Assembly: GCA_934045075.1 (NCBI GenBank)
Contig: OW203725.1
Location: 13,886,269 to 13,950,268 of the forward strand
Reading direction: 5' to 3'
Length of the DNA: 64,000 nt
From: Yponomeuta sedellus
Lineage: Eukaryota > Arthropoda > Insecta > Lepidoptera > Yponomeutidae
The translations under genes and the position numbers were made by a program. Positions 44,339-56,648 of this stretch are shown piece after piece (the first letter of the stretch is position 1; the number at the start of each line of letters is the position of its first letter). A model generated the notes under the pieces. The model worked only from the letters and a program-made list of their open reading frames with translations. It made no database searches and was not told the origin of the DNA.

Positions 44339-44361
44339 AAAGGCGTGTTTAACACGCCTTT
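44339..44361. repeat. Perfect short hairpin, 11-bp arms
   Basis: AAAGGCGTGTT, one base, AACACGCCTTT. GC-rich stem in AT-rich DNA. Confidence 0.85.
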
Positions 44362-45339
44362 AAGGACGATAATTTTTATATAAGTACGTAGTATAAAATA
44401 ATAACACAACGTACTAGTGATCAGTATACAATACCTATAATCAAAATAGGTACGCATCGTTATACTCATAATAAATATAAAATTCTATAATATTCATAAT
44501 TTTTACTGTAACATGTGGTAGATGAAAATGATAAAAGGCGATATATACTAAATCCAAGCACTAATACGCTTAACTTCTAATATCAAATAGATATACAAGT
44601 TGAGCATATTAATTAGTATTAGAGTGAAATTATAAAATGACAGAAAGAGATGTCAGGAACCAGGGGTTGCCACTTGCCACGATCCAGTTAAACCTCTTTC
44701 TTTTCAATAAGCAGTACCTATTCATTAGTCGCTGTGATTAGTTTCTGATAAAAAAACGGGTTTACCTGATACCTATCACAGTTTGGTCAGTATAGTCCAC
44801 CCGTACCTTTAGTGGGTCTGTTACCAGTGTAGACAATGCTATAGACCTAAGCACTCACTAAGAAGAGGTAGTAAACAAGCCCTTCTAATTCTCGCTCCCG
44901 CTTGCTCACTATGAATATTGTCCATATCTACGTTTGTACACAATGGTCCGAATACAGCGTGCACACCTGTTAGTACGCCCGGTAGCGTAGTAACTTAACC
45001 CACTTTATTAACTCACTAGTTGGTTTAATAAACACAACAGTTACTTAGGCTCAAAGCGAGTATTTCACCAGATATTTCCTCGCTCAAGGAACGACAAAGG
45101 TTCATTATAATAAAATATACATTTGTTGCGTGTAGTATAAAGAAAACGCTGATGCGCATTAATTCCTTATTGAAATGGAAAGCTTCTTTTAGCTTCTTTT
45201 ATAAGAGCTTTGTGTCTCCAAAAGGAGCGAGAGCATTTGTGTCGCCGCTTTTAAATTGGAGGTGCGTGAGAAGTGGTATGTGTTTGTTGTGTAGAGATGT
45301 TGATTTGGGTGCCGTTACAATACAATGTGTGTAGTCGCG

Positions 45340-45445
45340 AGCGAGGAGCGGGAGGTGCGCAGGCGCAGCGCGACAAGGGCGTGCGACGGACCGTTCCAAT
45401 TTACAGGTCACGAGCGGACCACTCGACCGCCGACCTATCTGCCTT
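45340..45445. promoter_or_regulatory. GC-rich islet 8
   Basis: GTCGCGAGCGAGGAGCGGGA to ACGAGCGGACCACTCGACCG. Confidence 0.3.
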
Positions 45446-45734
45446 TCCTCTATAATTGAATCCAAAGGCGTGGGAGACTCGCCATGGATAAATAAAATAT
45501 TCCATATCTGTGCGATTGTTAATCTCACTTGTCACAACAATAATCTTCTAGGATTTCTTGTGGGGTCCAATGCTATCTAGCTATTTTGTGACGTCCATTC
45601 TGTTTAGCTTCGCGTTTGGCTTTGCTTTTACAATATTCTCTTTCTTCTTATAAGGCGCAACCTGATATTTAGGGCACGTAGTGGATTGTATAGCCTTACA
45701 GAGCTGACTTGAGTCGAGTAAGCCTTTTTCGAAA

Positions 45735-45835
45735 GTGCGTCGGCGTCGGCGGCGGCATCTAGGGCGCGGGCGCCAGCGCGGCGCGGCGCAGGTGCGCGAG
45801 TGTCGCGGATCAAGCGATACCGCGCTTAGAACTCA
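45735..45835. promoter_or_regulatory. GC-rich islet 9
   Basis: GTGCGTCGGCGTCGGCGGCG to GCGCGGCGCGGCGCAGGTGC. Includes an E-box CAGGTG. Confidence 0.32.
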
Positions 45836-46609
45836 ACTACATTCAAATTGTGTGCACTTATGCTCGATGCGGTGTTTATTGCACTGTTGCCTCGTAAAAT
45901 TACACATAATTTGTCAGCAATCTAACGATTACGACCGGGCAAATAATATTAGCCTGCATGGTGTTAGCTGTTATTATTGTGGGTCTTGCTAATTATAAGC
46001 TACAATTGGTACCTACCGAGATTTAAAATATGATTTTATGTTGTTACGTTTAATATGGTTGCAAAATTTATCTATATGTTTGCTGCACCGATGCCGAAGA
46101 AGTCCGTTCCCGTTTTCCCTCTAATTGCGCAATAGATGCAAATCATTTCCCTAAAAGCAGCGAGAGGCGCAACATCGCCGCAGTATACGCCGCCGTATAC
46201 GTCGGTAAGCAGAGCGCATTATAAGGGGCATAAACTGCGATACGGCTGTTCTAAAGGTTAAGGGCACAAGACACCCACGTGGGAGGTGCCAGTTTAAGAA
46301 ACTCGAGATCCTGTCTTGTTCACAAATGGCTTCCATTTTCGCTGCAAGTTTGTCCTGCACGATAAACAGGTACGAGGTAAAGCAAGGCGTAAGGTATTTT
46401 AAATCTTTTCCAGTTCAGTGCATACCACCTTGTTAGCTCGGTAAATGGGCCACATATTTCCCTTAGATTTAGGTATGTGTGACCTGGTTGGTGGTCTTTA
46501 TTGGAAACTATAATTTCTAAAAGACATCTTCGCTTGTTGCACATCTTTCTCGCCATTGAAGGTTGCTGTTGCACAGTTGAGGGTTATTTTATATGGCGAT
46601 GGTGTTTGG

Positions 46610-46760
46610 CACGACTCCAGGCAAGGATAGTGCATTACGTGTGAGTGCGCAAGCGCGGAGGAGTCGTGCACACGAGTCGGTTCATTATCGCGCGTGATGC
46701 ATTCGTGCCCTCACCCCGCCAGCGCGCGCGCAGCACCCGCCGCACCATCTGAGACAAGTA
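46610..46760. promoter_or_regulatory. GC-rich islet 10
   Basis: GTGTGAGTGCGCAAGCGCGG to CCCGCCAGCGCGCGCGCAGC. Confidence 0.3.
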
Positions 46761-47224
46761 AATCATTGCTGATTGCATTTGAGCGTGCTGCATTAGATAC
46801 TCTGTCTTTTGACACGATTCAACCTACCGAAAGCTAGTTACCGACGCGGCGAGACATCTTCATTACTTAGCAGTTAGTTGTACATACGTAGTCCATATTG
46901 GTAGGCGAATAGGTCTTGTATAAATCTAATTTACCTCTTTAGCTTTATCAACAAGCGCCTTCACGCACCTTCTCCGGTTACGGGTACTTTTTATTTAATA
47001 TTTTGCTCTTCGCCGTGAATCCTATTCGGTTGACATAAGTCTGCTTCGTGTGTCCCTTAATATCTTTCGCCATATGTATAATATCTTTCCTTCGTTTTTA
47101 TCTTTATATGTTCAACTAACACATCATTATTTTCCTCTTTTAGTCCACGGTTCCTAACTATTTTAGTACTTTACACGCATATCTAGCGTGTCGTTCAAAG
47201 AAGGTACTTTCTTCTGAAAAATTC

Positions 47225-48125
47225 CTAAAAATTAATTAGGAATCCGTAGTTAACATGAAACCCTTATAGTTTTTCCATGTCCGTCCGTCCTTCACAGTCC
47301 GCACGTCCGACCGTCTGTATGTCTGAATCGTCACACACAGAGACGATAAAAACTAGAGAGCTGAAATTTGCCATGGCTACTCGAATACAAATACATCTTT
47401 ATTACGCTTTAAAACGGTAGATAGAATAAAATGCCGCATTTTTTTATTTTCCCTAAATTTTGCTCGCTTACTTCTTACTGTGGGTTATTGGTTTCGTTTA
47501 GAAATATTGCAAGTGTGGAAAGACTGTTTTTCGATTTAGCGTTGCGTGTGCGAAATGTTAAGCTTGAAAGCGCAATTTTTTGTCAGAATAGTGGGTCCTT
47601 CTCCCGACCTAACGGTTGATTGTAGAAACATGGAAAATTGTATTATAGGACTTTAAAAACCTATTTAGAGGCTAAAAATTCCACCCATGCCCGAATTCGA
47701 ACCCGCAACCTCTGGCTATCCGTGCCAGCGCTCTTTCCAACTGAGCTAGTGGCGACTCACCGGCATTAGTGAAATTTCGAACCTCTTTACAATATTTTCT
47801 GTATTACGTACAGGTAAGTTTTTAGCCTCTAAATAGGTTTTTAAAATTGTCCTTAGCACGGGTTAGTGCATTAAAAATAATAAAATTACAGGACTGTAGC
47901 ACATATAAAGAACTTAAAAAAATCTGTCACGGCTATGTATAGGCTTTACAAATTAACGAGTAATAGGTGACCAACTAATAAAAGGGAAACTTCATACTAA
48001 ATCCATGGAAAAATACTTACTTTGATGAAGTTGTTGAAGAAGTTCTAAAAAGCAGATAAAAATCCTTCTTTCTGCGGAACCCTACACTGCGCGTGGGCCA
48101 ACACGTACTTCGCCGGTTTTATTAT
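47225..48125 (+). mobile_element. GGGTTCCGTACC-family element interrupted by a foldback element
   Basis: The left part contains GTCCGTCCGTCCTTCACAGT and CTGAAATTTGCCATGGC. The right end is CGGAACCCTACACTGCGCGT then CACGTACTTCGCCGGTTTT. The tRNA-like element at 47650-47880 is inserted between them. Confidence 0.6.
47650..47882 (-). mobile_element. tRNA-like foldback/SINE element, copy 4 (both arms present)
   Basis: The left arm TTTAAAAACCTATTTAGAGG-CTAAAAATTCC is the inverse of the right arm AGTTTTTAGCCTCTAAATAG-GTTTTTAAAA. The core on the minus strand is GAGCGCTGGCACGGATAGCC and GGTTGCGGGTTCGAATTCGG. The right flank TTAGCACGGGTTAGTGCATT matches the inverse of 16671-16690. This is the copy that shows the element's architecture best. 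Confidence 0.78.
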
Positions 48126-48129
48126 ATAT

Positions 48130-49470
48130 ATTAATCACGTCGCGCTAGCTTGCATAAGTGTAAAGACTAGTACTACTTTGTGGCCCATCTAACTCTGTTG
48201 GCAATATTTTTGCTTCCAACAAGCGAGTACAATGCTTTGATTACACGATTCCCTCTTTTACTCTTAATTCTATTCCACCTTCACATTTTTCATCTCTCGG
48301 AAACATAATTACGCTTAGGTACGCTTAAGTTAAGTCTTTCATTTGTTCGACTCTTTCACCTCCAATCGTTATTGTACACCCCGTCATTGTATTATATCTT
48401 GATGTCTTTCCAAATCAATGACTCTTATTTATATTTTTTTATTCCCTATCTGGTATAGGGTACTATGATTGTACTATGAAGATAGAAATATATGTTATCT
48501 ATGTCATCGATTCGTCAGTTAATTGAAAATGTATTTATACCACTCCACAACGAGTGGATTCAAAAACGAGCATTAAAAGTGAACTAAGAAAATCTAAAGA
48601 TTGTAAAATAGTCAACAAAGTACCTGCGAGTGAAAATTTCAACTATTTCTCAATTATTAAAGTGTAATACTTTTAATATTAATACTTATGACTATTATAA
48701 CAGCCATAACACAATTATTAATACACTTGGTTAAAATCAGATGATTTCATATTACTACTATCTTGCATTTTATTCGCATATTCGCAAAAATGCTCGCGGA
48801 TTTCGTAGTTTAAAAAATATTTACCTTATGAATTATTTAGTACTTACTCTTATTTTCTTCAATGACCATAAGGACAATGAAAGCATTATCCAGCTGATAC
48901 ATTACAAGATAATCTGTTAAAGTATCCTAAAACTTCTGGTCTATTGGAACATTCTACTTAACAGGTATCAGTTACTAAACACGCTTCTTTAGTATTCCTA
49001 CTTGGCTTATTCTGCTTGTATTCAAAGTACGAATCCCTAAATGTGTGTAGATTTGAATGCATTAAAATAAACTGACAAACAAGGAGTTGTTTTTATACTT
49101 CACATTTTCCTGTTTTTCAGTGTTGACGTGCTCTAATAAAGCAAGCACCTTCAGCAGAGCTAATTTGCGTAATATTGATGTTTTGCCTAGATATTTGGAG
49201 GCGAGCCTCTCACCTGTCACCGTGTTGTATAATTTGCGGACCGTCTTCACGGTTACATCGATTTACATCTCAAAGTTGACAGATGGTAATTAGACGAGTG
49301 GACATGGAAAACAATTGACGAAAACATTTTTGGGTAAACAACCACTAACACGTGCGTGATAGAACGGAGAAAAGGTTAACAAAAATTAATTGTTTTTTTC
49401 ATAAAAAAATGCACAAAATATTCTAGCTCTGGACGCTAAAAATCTTCTACATAAGAATATAGTGCTGCCA
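48130..49470. other. Gene-poor DNA, no recognised content
   Basis: A 62-codon minus frame at 49062-49250 shows charged, helical-looking sequence but no family match or splice sites. Nothing else is evident. Confidence 0.45.
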
Positions 49471-49586
49471 CAGGTTGCTCTATATTAAAGATGAATTTGA
49501 CAATCTTTCCACACCGCTTACATGTATTTTTACTTACATGAGTATAAGTAAAAAAATACAGGCATGCCGAAGAAAACTGTACATGC

Positions 49587-49925
49587 AAGTCATCATCAAC
49601 CGATTATGTCCCCATCGATGGGCACGGGTCCCTGGAGAAGGTATAGGCCATACTCCACCACGGGGGCCAAGTCCGGATTGGTGGAGGCTTGTAAGACTAG
49701 TGGCTGGTCTTACTGTCAGAAGTATTCAAGTCGCTATAAGGCCTCTGACTTGGCTCAACGACTGCCATCTATCGACGGCAGCTGGCACCAACTGCTTAAC
49801 CTGCCTTGCGAAGCACGGAACCGCTTGGAAAAATGCCACTAGTGTTAGGGTCACCCCTCCATACACTGAACGCGCCCTATATTGCATAACCTTCGTGATC
49901 GTTTAAGATCACTCAGGCAGCAATA
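49587..49925 (-). mobile_element. 5S-derived SINE family, copy E
   Basis: The minus-strand head is GAGTGATCTTAAACGATCAC-GAAGGTTATGCAATATAGGGCG with CAGTGTATGGAGGGGTGACC. The full body and the GGACATAATCGGTTGATGAT tail are present. Confidence 0.85.
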
Positions 49926-50189
49926 TATATATATTTTCGATTCATATGTACGATTAATTTTTACCTTTTTAATTTATGTAGTACTCTGTAGTAAGTTACT
50001 AATGTTAGGTATAGCAATCTGTCTTCAATCTACATGGGTTACCTACGTATCAATGCGCAGTTCGAAACACGTTTATTACAGTTTGGCAGTTAGGGCGCTT
50101 ATACACTAGCGGCACGTGTGCAAACTTCAGCCGTCTCGACGCGCTGACGGCAGTCGCCGACATCAATCATTAAGTCTGTACTCGTCCAC

Positions 50190-50330
50190 TGTTGGAAATT
50201 GCCCTCCCCCCGAGCTACGCCACTTTCTTTTGTCCTCGGCCATCATCTTCCAGCCACTGCCAGCAATCTGCTTCAAGTCGTGCATTTAGTCACCGACATA
50301 TCAGTGTCGTAAGTCGGCGGTAGCGCTTCG
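50190..50330 (-). pseudogene. RTE-type LINE tail fragment
   Basis: The minus frame reads MHDLKQIAGSGWKMMAEDKR-KWRSSGGGQFPTVDEY, the D(D)LK.iAGs.W...A.Dr..WR end of RTE proteins. Confidence 0.75.
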
Positions 50331-50387
50331 ACGCCTGCCGTCGACTAATGTAGATGGCAGCAGTTGGCATATGTGCTGCCATGCCAT

Positions 50388-50745
50388 TCATCATCATCAA
50401 CCCATTATGACCCCACCGAGCGGCCGAATCTCTTCTCTAAGGAGGGTATAGGCCATACTCCACCACGGGGGCCAAGTCCGGATTTGTGGAGGCTTGTAAG
50501 ACTAGTGGCTGATCTTAGGTAGGTACTGTTAGAAATTTTCAAGCCGCTCTTAGGCCTCTGACTGCTATCTATCGACGGCAGCCGGCTCACACTGCTTAGC
50601 GTGCCTTGCGAAGCACGGAAGAGCTCGGAAAAAATGCTGCTAGCGTTGTCATAGACGGTCACCCATCCGTGTACTGAACGTGCCCTACGTTGCTTAACCT
50701 TCGTGATCGTTTAAGAAGATCACTTTGGCAGTCGGGGCTACGAGC
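50388..50745 (-). mobile_element. 5S-derived SINE family, copy F
   Basis: The minus-strand head is GATCTTCTTAAACGATCACG-AAGGTTAAGCAACGTAGGGC with ACGGATGGGTGACCGTCTAT. Same orientation as copy E, about 460 bp away. Confidence 0.85.
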
Positions 50746-50749
50746 GATA

Positions 50750-51120
50750 CTTAACACATATATAAGCGCTTTTACCGTAACTTTATTTCAACGTTTTTTT
50801 GTTTCTATTTGTTTTAAAGTAAGAACGAATTTTTCACGGGGTCCAATATTACGCGATAACAAACTTTACTTTTACTATTTCGATTGTTTTGTTATGCTAA
50901 GGCTATTACTTAGTTCGATTAACTTGTTGCGTATCCTAAGTGTAAATATTAATGCCCCGTATTCCATATTAAAAGAACTTCTTCTTCATCAGATATGAGA
51001 TTTGGGAGACGTTGTATATGATATGGATAACGGGTAGGTAATTAAAATGCGTAATTTCCTGGAACATACCACTAGTCGAAAATGGTAACATATGCTACGA
51101 ACAGATTACAAAAATAACAC
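50750..51120. other. Gene-poor DNA, nothing recognised
   Basis: AT-rich, with a single 102-codon frame that starts inside the SINE and has no domain pattern. Confidence 0.45.
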
Positions 51121-51124
51121 CTCC

Positions 51125-51185
51125 TAATAGATAGATAGAGAACACTTTATTGCACTACCAGAAAAAGAATACAACCATGATTTCT
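51125..51185 (-). repeat. LINE 3' end fragment (GATA-tail type)
   Basis: ATAGATAGATAGAGAACACT-TTATTGCAC is a common lepidopteran LINE terminus read in reverse. A related sequence is at 54045-54110. Confidence 0.5.
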
Positions 51186-51979
51186 TCAATCTAATTTAAT
51201 GGCAATAGTATTGTTGCAATAAATAATGTCTTTAAATGTTGTCTTTGTCTGTCATATGTATGTCTTACTCTATTTGTGCGCGCATCACGCAAAAGCTACC
51301 GAATGGAATGGATTGAAACTTACCATGATTATAAATCAGAAATAAAACTACCGATAGTTGCGTTGCGAAGCGTAAAAGGAGCCTGAGCGAAAAATTGTAA
51401 TCATTTGATAAATCTATACCACCACCAAGTTTTGTACGTAGTTTATATTTGCATGTACGATGAAAATGTTTCAATTCGAATAGGTACATTGTTTTTTAAT
51501 TTAGTTTTTTTTTGGGTCTTATAATCTGAAAATCTTTACAGTCTGGAACTTAGTGACCGGTAGTTTTTCATTAATAGCCAACGTTGTAATGTTGACTTTC
51601 AATTACTGACATTTAAAAAAGATCACGTCTATCGAGGCGGTACGTTTGAAGATCTATGTCACTTACCTACCTACACTTTACGCTTAGTAGAACCTTTATT
51701 AAGTGAAAATGTCACATGCAAGTATCGTCATATCGAATTAAAATACTATTATAAAGGTTATTAACTACCTCTTGTTATTAATACTGTGCTTAGCGGGAAA
51801 CAAACAAAACTGCTTGTGCAGGATAGCGGGCCATCACAAATATTTTTATCGAATCATCGTTTTTATCATAAAAACCAAAAAACCCCCTACCACGATCATT
51901 GTTAGGGAATATCACGATCTTGCGACCATGTCGCACCGGGCGCGATATCACGTCAGTACTATGTATGATTATTAATAGG

Positions 51980-52065
51980 TTTGGGTGCCTCAGTTCATCC
52001 TCAGGCCATCCTCATTTAGCCGCTACCAGCAATTTGTTTTAGATCGTCGGTCCAGTGGGCTAATG
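51980..52065 (-). pseudogene. RTE-type LINE tail fragment
   Basis: The minus frame reads HWTDDLKQIAGSG then a stop and MRMA, matching the 50190-50330 fragment. Confidence 0.65.
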
Positions 52066-52734
52066 AGCGTCTTATACTGTGTTTAGAATTAAAGGACAAA
52101 TACTGTATTAGATTGAGTTTAGTATTCTGTTCCACCTGGAATGAGTTTGAGCGAGCGATAAACTGCGACGACGGGAGACGTGGTGAGCGTGGTGGCGTGG
52201 TGAGGCAGAATAATGTAATAGTAAATTTATAGAACCGCGAAAAGGCATGAATCTCAAGGGACGAAATTTAGAACAAAGATAGACCATTACCTTGATTAAG
52301 GGCTCAGGACACTTACTATTCTAACGGAAGGTAAACGCAGCCGCAGGCACAGCACAGTTATTAATAAAATGTCCGAATAAATAATATTGTGGAAGTATCT
52401 AGGGCGGGAGAACGAGCGGTCACAGAGCACCCTATATCTGCTTAAATCTCTCAGCAAATCGCTAGCAGTGATTCACCGATCTTAATTCTGATCGATGATT
52501 TACAACTTGTTAATAATACTGCAACTTTAATACAGTATACGCATAAATCAAGATCAGAACTGTGGCTTAAAGGAAAATATTGATTGTAATTCCGTGCTTT
52601 ACGTGGATCGAAGTTTGTAACTGATTTTGGTTGTGGATTTACGAGGCTAGCGGTCGCCTCGCTGTCAGGAACTGAGGCTCATTTCTTTCTGGGGTCATTA
52701 AGGTGGAGTCGCTCAAACAGACTAATTGATTTAA

Positions 52735-52920
52735 AACGAAGCGGGCAGTTCACGGCGGTCATTAAGCCGGTGACAGATGAACGTCATCAATAAAATTTGT
52801 AACACGGTTAGTTTACAGGCGCGGGTGAGGTGAGACGGATCCGCTCTCAGACAATTAGCTTGGCAGGTGTTATTTTCGTTCTTGACGTCCGATTCTAATT
52901 GCGTCACAGTCACTTTCAGT
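52735..52920. promoter_or_regulatory. Candidate enhancer-like block
   Basis: Unique-looking DNA dense in factor-site-like words: GGTGACAGATGAACGTCATC (TALE-type TGACAG plus ACGTCA), CAATAAAA, ACAATTAGCT and GGCAGGTGTT (E-box), and TTGCGTCA. No coding potential. Confidence 0.25.
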
Positions 52921-53179
52921 CAAATAAATATATTCAACTATCTATAAAGACATCATTGTATACATTTACACCAGTTTCCAATACATCGATCGCCACCGTT
53001 TTAAAGATGCCATACACCAACGCGGTGGCAGTGGCGGTTCATACATTCGTCCATATATATACTACTGCATATAAATACATCCATATAAATATTAATTTCG
53101 TATATATGGACCGCCACGGCCCCGCGTCCGTGTGTTTCATCCTCCAGGCATTATGATCGCTAAATATTTTGCGAGTTAA

Positions 53180-53385
53180 GGTCTGTTATTTTTATTATTA
53201 ACTATCTGACCCTGCGAACTTCATACCGTCTAACATTTTTTTTAATTTTTTTTCCGTAAGAATCATCCTCGTACTTCAAGAGATAGCCTAAGAAAATAAT
53301 TAGCGAAATCGGTTCAGCTGTTTTCGAGATTTGCGCTTACCAACACATTCAGCAATTCATTTTTATATTATTAATTTATTCGTAC
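53180..53385 (+). repeat. Interspersed repeat of the CTGACCCTGCGAACTTCATACCG type
   Basis: Contains GAAATCGGTTCAGCTGTTTT-CGAGATT and ACCAACACATTCAGCAATTC, an arrangement I recognise as a frequent lepidopteran repeat 3' end. Confidence 0.5.
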
Positions 53386-54044
53386 GTTCGTCCGTCCGTC
53401 TGTGAGCCTATGCTCTATTACTATTCATAGTCAGCCGTGCACGAGTTGGCTTATCTGAATATCATAACTCTGGACGCAGTCGTTGGATAAGTTAGAGAGT
53501 AGACAAATACCCTATAACACTTGTCAACTCGCAAAATATTCTGTCTAACCGTGACTTTGGGGAACCTCCACTTCTGATCGGTTTTCAATACAAGTATCGT
53601 TATTGGGTGTAATTAAACTTTCAGGATGTGCTTTGATGACCTTATACTCGTATGACAGCGAAATATATATGTCTGGGTTAATTTCATCTATACACTATCT
53701 TTATCAGATTTTCAGATTTTGTCAGTAGGTATAGATAGTAAAAAATTGGCACGAAAAGAGTAAGAAAGATAAGCAAATAGTGTTTTTTTTAATGTTCTAT
53801 ATTCAATGCGTCTAAACACAAGTGTTTATTACATAAAGGATATTTACCTTAGTTTTTAATTTTCATATGAATGCCCCTTCATGAAAAAAAAAAATATTAA
53901 AGTGAATTTTCTTTGCGTTATAATTTTTTCCTATCAACGTGTAACATTTTTGAAATAATGTTATGATTTCGTAAACTCAAGCCTGTATTCCGGTGAGTTA
54001 AATTCAATAAATACATATTTTGCAATTTTGACGACATTCTGTTA

Positions 54045-54115
54045 GGTAGATAGATACATAGAATATTCTTTATTGCATGCACACCGGGGATTACATAAGA
54101 GACTAATAAGTAATT
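54045..54115 (-). repeat. LINE 3' end fragment
   Basis: GGTAGATAGATACATAGAAT-ATTCTTTATTGCATGCACAC. Confidence 0.5.
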
Positions 54116-54344
54116 ACTTTACAAAGATTAAATCTCTAGTTTGGTAAGTAATTTCATTAAGTTGGTAAAAACTTAATGAATTTACTTACAAAACCATATT
54201 TAAAAACCGCTGTATATACCTATTACGAAAGAAATAAAAAAGGATTCTTCATAGAACTTAGTAAGGATTTATTTAAAGCAAATAAAGCACCACACCAACA
54301 ACAATCGATAGTTCCGATGCCAGTGCAGCGTGTAATATAGTGTT

Positions 54345-54470
54345 AGAGATTAGTGGCGCGGCGTCTGCGCGGGCGCAGTGTTTCGGTTCGGTTTCGCGAC
54401 GGAAACGGGCGCGCCCACGCCCCGTCGAGGGTCAGAGCAGTGACCCCAGGGCTCCTTGCACTACCATACA
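54345..54470. promoter_or_regulatory. GC-rich islet 11
   Basis: GGCGCGGCGTCTGCGCGGGC to GGGCGCGCCCACGCCCCGTC. The TAATATAGTGTTAGAGATTAG sequence just before could hold an initiator. Confidence 0.32.
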
Positions 54471-54889
54471 ATAACTGGACTAGTATTGTTTTGCACAGCA
54501 CCCAACTTCAGCGAAATGTAGACGAAAATGGTCAATGATAATTGGTCAATTAAAGTTATAACTGTATTCGGTTAATTGAACTTTGTTAAGAACTTGAGAC
54601 TGAGTATATTAATATCCTTGTAATATTTTGTTGTTTTTAAAGAAATAAATTGGTGGTAGTTAATTGTAACTTTGATGATGACAGGCGCACAATGGAAAAG
54701 ACCAAAGTTCGCGATCATGCGCTGCCCCAATAGAAAAGACATCAACGCGCTCACAAAGAATAAAAAATGTAAGTTCAACATTGTCACTTGACTAGCTCGA
54801 TAAAATATCTCTGACTTTCTTTAAATTATTATTTACAATTGAAACAATATGGAACCGTTATGCTCTTATGGTGTTTTTAATAGCAGGTG

Positions 54890-55175
54890 AGCGCCAGCAG
54901 ACGTCGACACGTGGCCACAATTTATTGTCTATTACCGACAAGATTTAAGAGGTCACGATACATTCGGTGCAAAAGATTTTTTCCGGTTTCATTGTTTTGT
55001 TAGTCGGTTGATGCATTGTGTCGGTGGCATTATCTTAACAATTAATAGTTTAAAACAATTGCGGGTACAATGGGGAAAAGCGCCGTTACCTCACTCCATC
55101 TACGTCGAGAGAGCAATGCCGAAATATGTTTATCGGCCATCGCGAGATCGAACGCTGAAGTTCCCCAACGGACTG
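54890..55175. promoter_or_regulatory. Candidate regulatory stretch
   Basis: Mixed-composition, unique-looking DNA with CAGGTGAGCG, GACACGTGGCC (E-box), AACAATTAATAG and ACAATGG (SOX-like). Non-coding. Confidence 0.2.
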
Positions 55176-55639
55176 AAGCTACGCTAACATGGAGAAAGGC
55201 ATAGCAACTCCTTTAGTATAAATTGGCTTTGACTTAAACATACTCGTACACAGTCATCATAAATCATCAGTAGTAGCGATCATGTTCAAGTCGTGTATGA
55301 AGCTATATTTTTTTAATGCTGTGTAATATAGTACTCAAACTACTGTTATTGTAGTAATGCAATATGGATATTTTTCCTATGATTACCTTAAGTTTTTCGT
55401 TGCACCCATAATGAAGTTTAGTATTCGTGCATTGTCCTTTTCATTGTGTCTTTTCCGTATGTCTCCATATAGGTACACAATATTGTATTTATTTCCTCAT
55501 CGTGTAGATTGTTACTATAACGTATTTATGTAAGTTTATCATAACTATGTATGTAACTGTATTTATGTAGTTATATTGTTATTTATATAAGTAGTGTATT
55601 AATATATTTATATTTGCACCGACTACCCGTCTCTTATTT

Positions 55640-55795
55640 CCTCCAGCAACTTTCCGTCGTAAGGTTGTCTGGAAGAAATTGCTTTTAGCAATAAGGCCGC
55701 CAATTGTACTTTGTATCATTACATGTTTTATAATATGTGCTCTGGTGTACAATAAAGAATATTCTTATCTTATCTTATCTTATGAAATACCAAAA
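55640..55795 (+). repeat. LINE 3' UTR with (CTTAT)n tail (family 2)
   Basis: CGTAAGGTTGTCTGGAAGAA-ATTGCTTTTAGCAATAAGG, then CAATAAAGAATATTC and three TTATC units. Inverse copy at 59325-59420. Confidence 0.75.
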
Positions 55796-56229
55796 TTAAA
55801 AAAAAATATTGAGATAATTTACGGCTTGGATTTTTATTAGTTAGTATTTTCTAAGGTTAACACGAGTACTAGACATAATTAAAACTGTTTTAGTACGGAT
55901 TTCACTCGTTTATTATATTTTTTTTTACAATTTTCCGATTTTCGGTACATTAACAGGTGCCGTGGTCTCGGATGACTGTGGTGGTAGGAGTCTTTTTGAA
56001 AGTAATAACTGTTAGTTTACTACCCTCGGCAAAAATTACAAAAGTTCATTATGAAGTTACGTTCCAAAATAGGTATATCAATTATTTTATATAAAGTCAA
56101 CAATATTGATTATTAGTAATTGAAGTTAAAAATTAATTTATTAACCAATTATTTTACATGAACTAAAAGTATTGATTACCTACTAATTGAAATTAAAATT
56201 AAATCTACAGTCACACTTTTAGCAAGGGG

Positions 56230-56364
56230 GAAGAAACGGTCTTCCCTAGAATGATACGCGAGGCAATAGAGATCCGCCGGCATCCCAATTTCAATAGAGA
56301 TCGTGGTTGGAATATACCGGCAGCATGGGAACCAGTGCTCAAGTGCATGAGACCCCCTTGCTAA
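56230..56364 (+). pseudogene. C-terminus of a Penelope-type GIY-YIG endonuclease
   Basis: The open frame EETVFPRMIREAIEIRRHPN-FNRDRGWNIPAAWEPVLKC ends at TAA (56362). The REAIEI.+h.NFNRd.G..ip..W.P pattern is typical of the end of this domain. The stop falls inside the right inverted arm. Confidence 0.7.
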
Positions 56365-56613
56365 AAGTGTGATTGTAGATTTAATTTTAATTTCAATTAA
56401 TAATTAATATTTTTAGTTCATGTAAAATAATTGGTTTATAAATAATTTTTAACTTCAATTACTAATAATCAATATTGTTGACTTTATATAAAATAATTGA
56501 TATACCTATTTTGGAACGTAACTTCATAATGAACTTTTGTAATTTTTGCCGAGGGTAGTAAACTAACAGTTATTGCTTTCAAAAAGACTCCTACCACCTC
56601 AGTCATCCGAGAC

Positions 56614-56648
56614 CACGGCACCTGTAAATGTGCCGAAACGTCGGAAAA
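56614..56648 (+). other. Degenerate hammerhead-ribozyme-like motif
   Basis: CGGCACCTGTAAATGTGCCG-AAACGTCGG keeps the GTGCC-GAAAC-GTC part of the hammerhead core found in Penelope elements. The CTGATGA box has decayed to CTGTAAA, so it should be inactive. A further decayed counterpart sits in the left arm at 55935-55965. Confidence 0.4.

Noticed and set aside
49475..50998. Frames of 75-143 codons over 49.5-51.0 kb
   Set aside because: Lie on the 5S-derived SINE copies and change frame between copies; not protein-coding.
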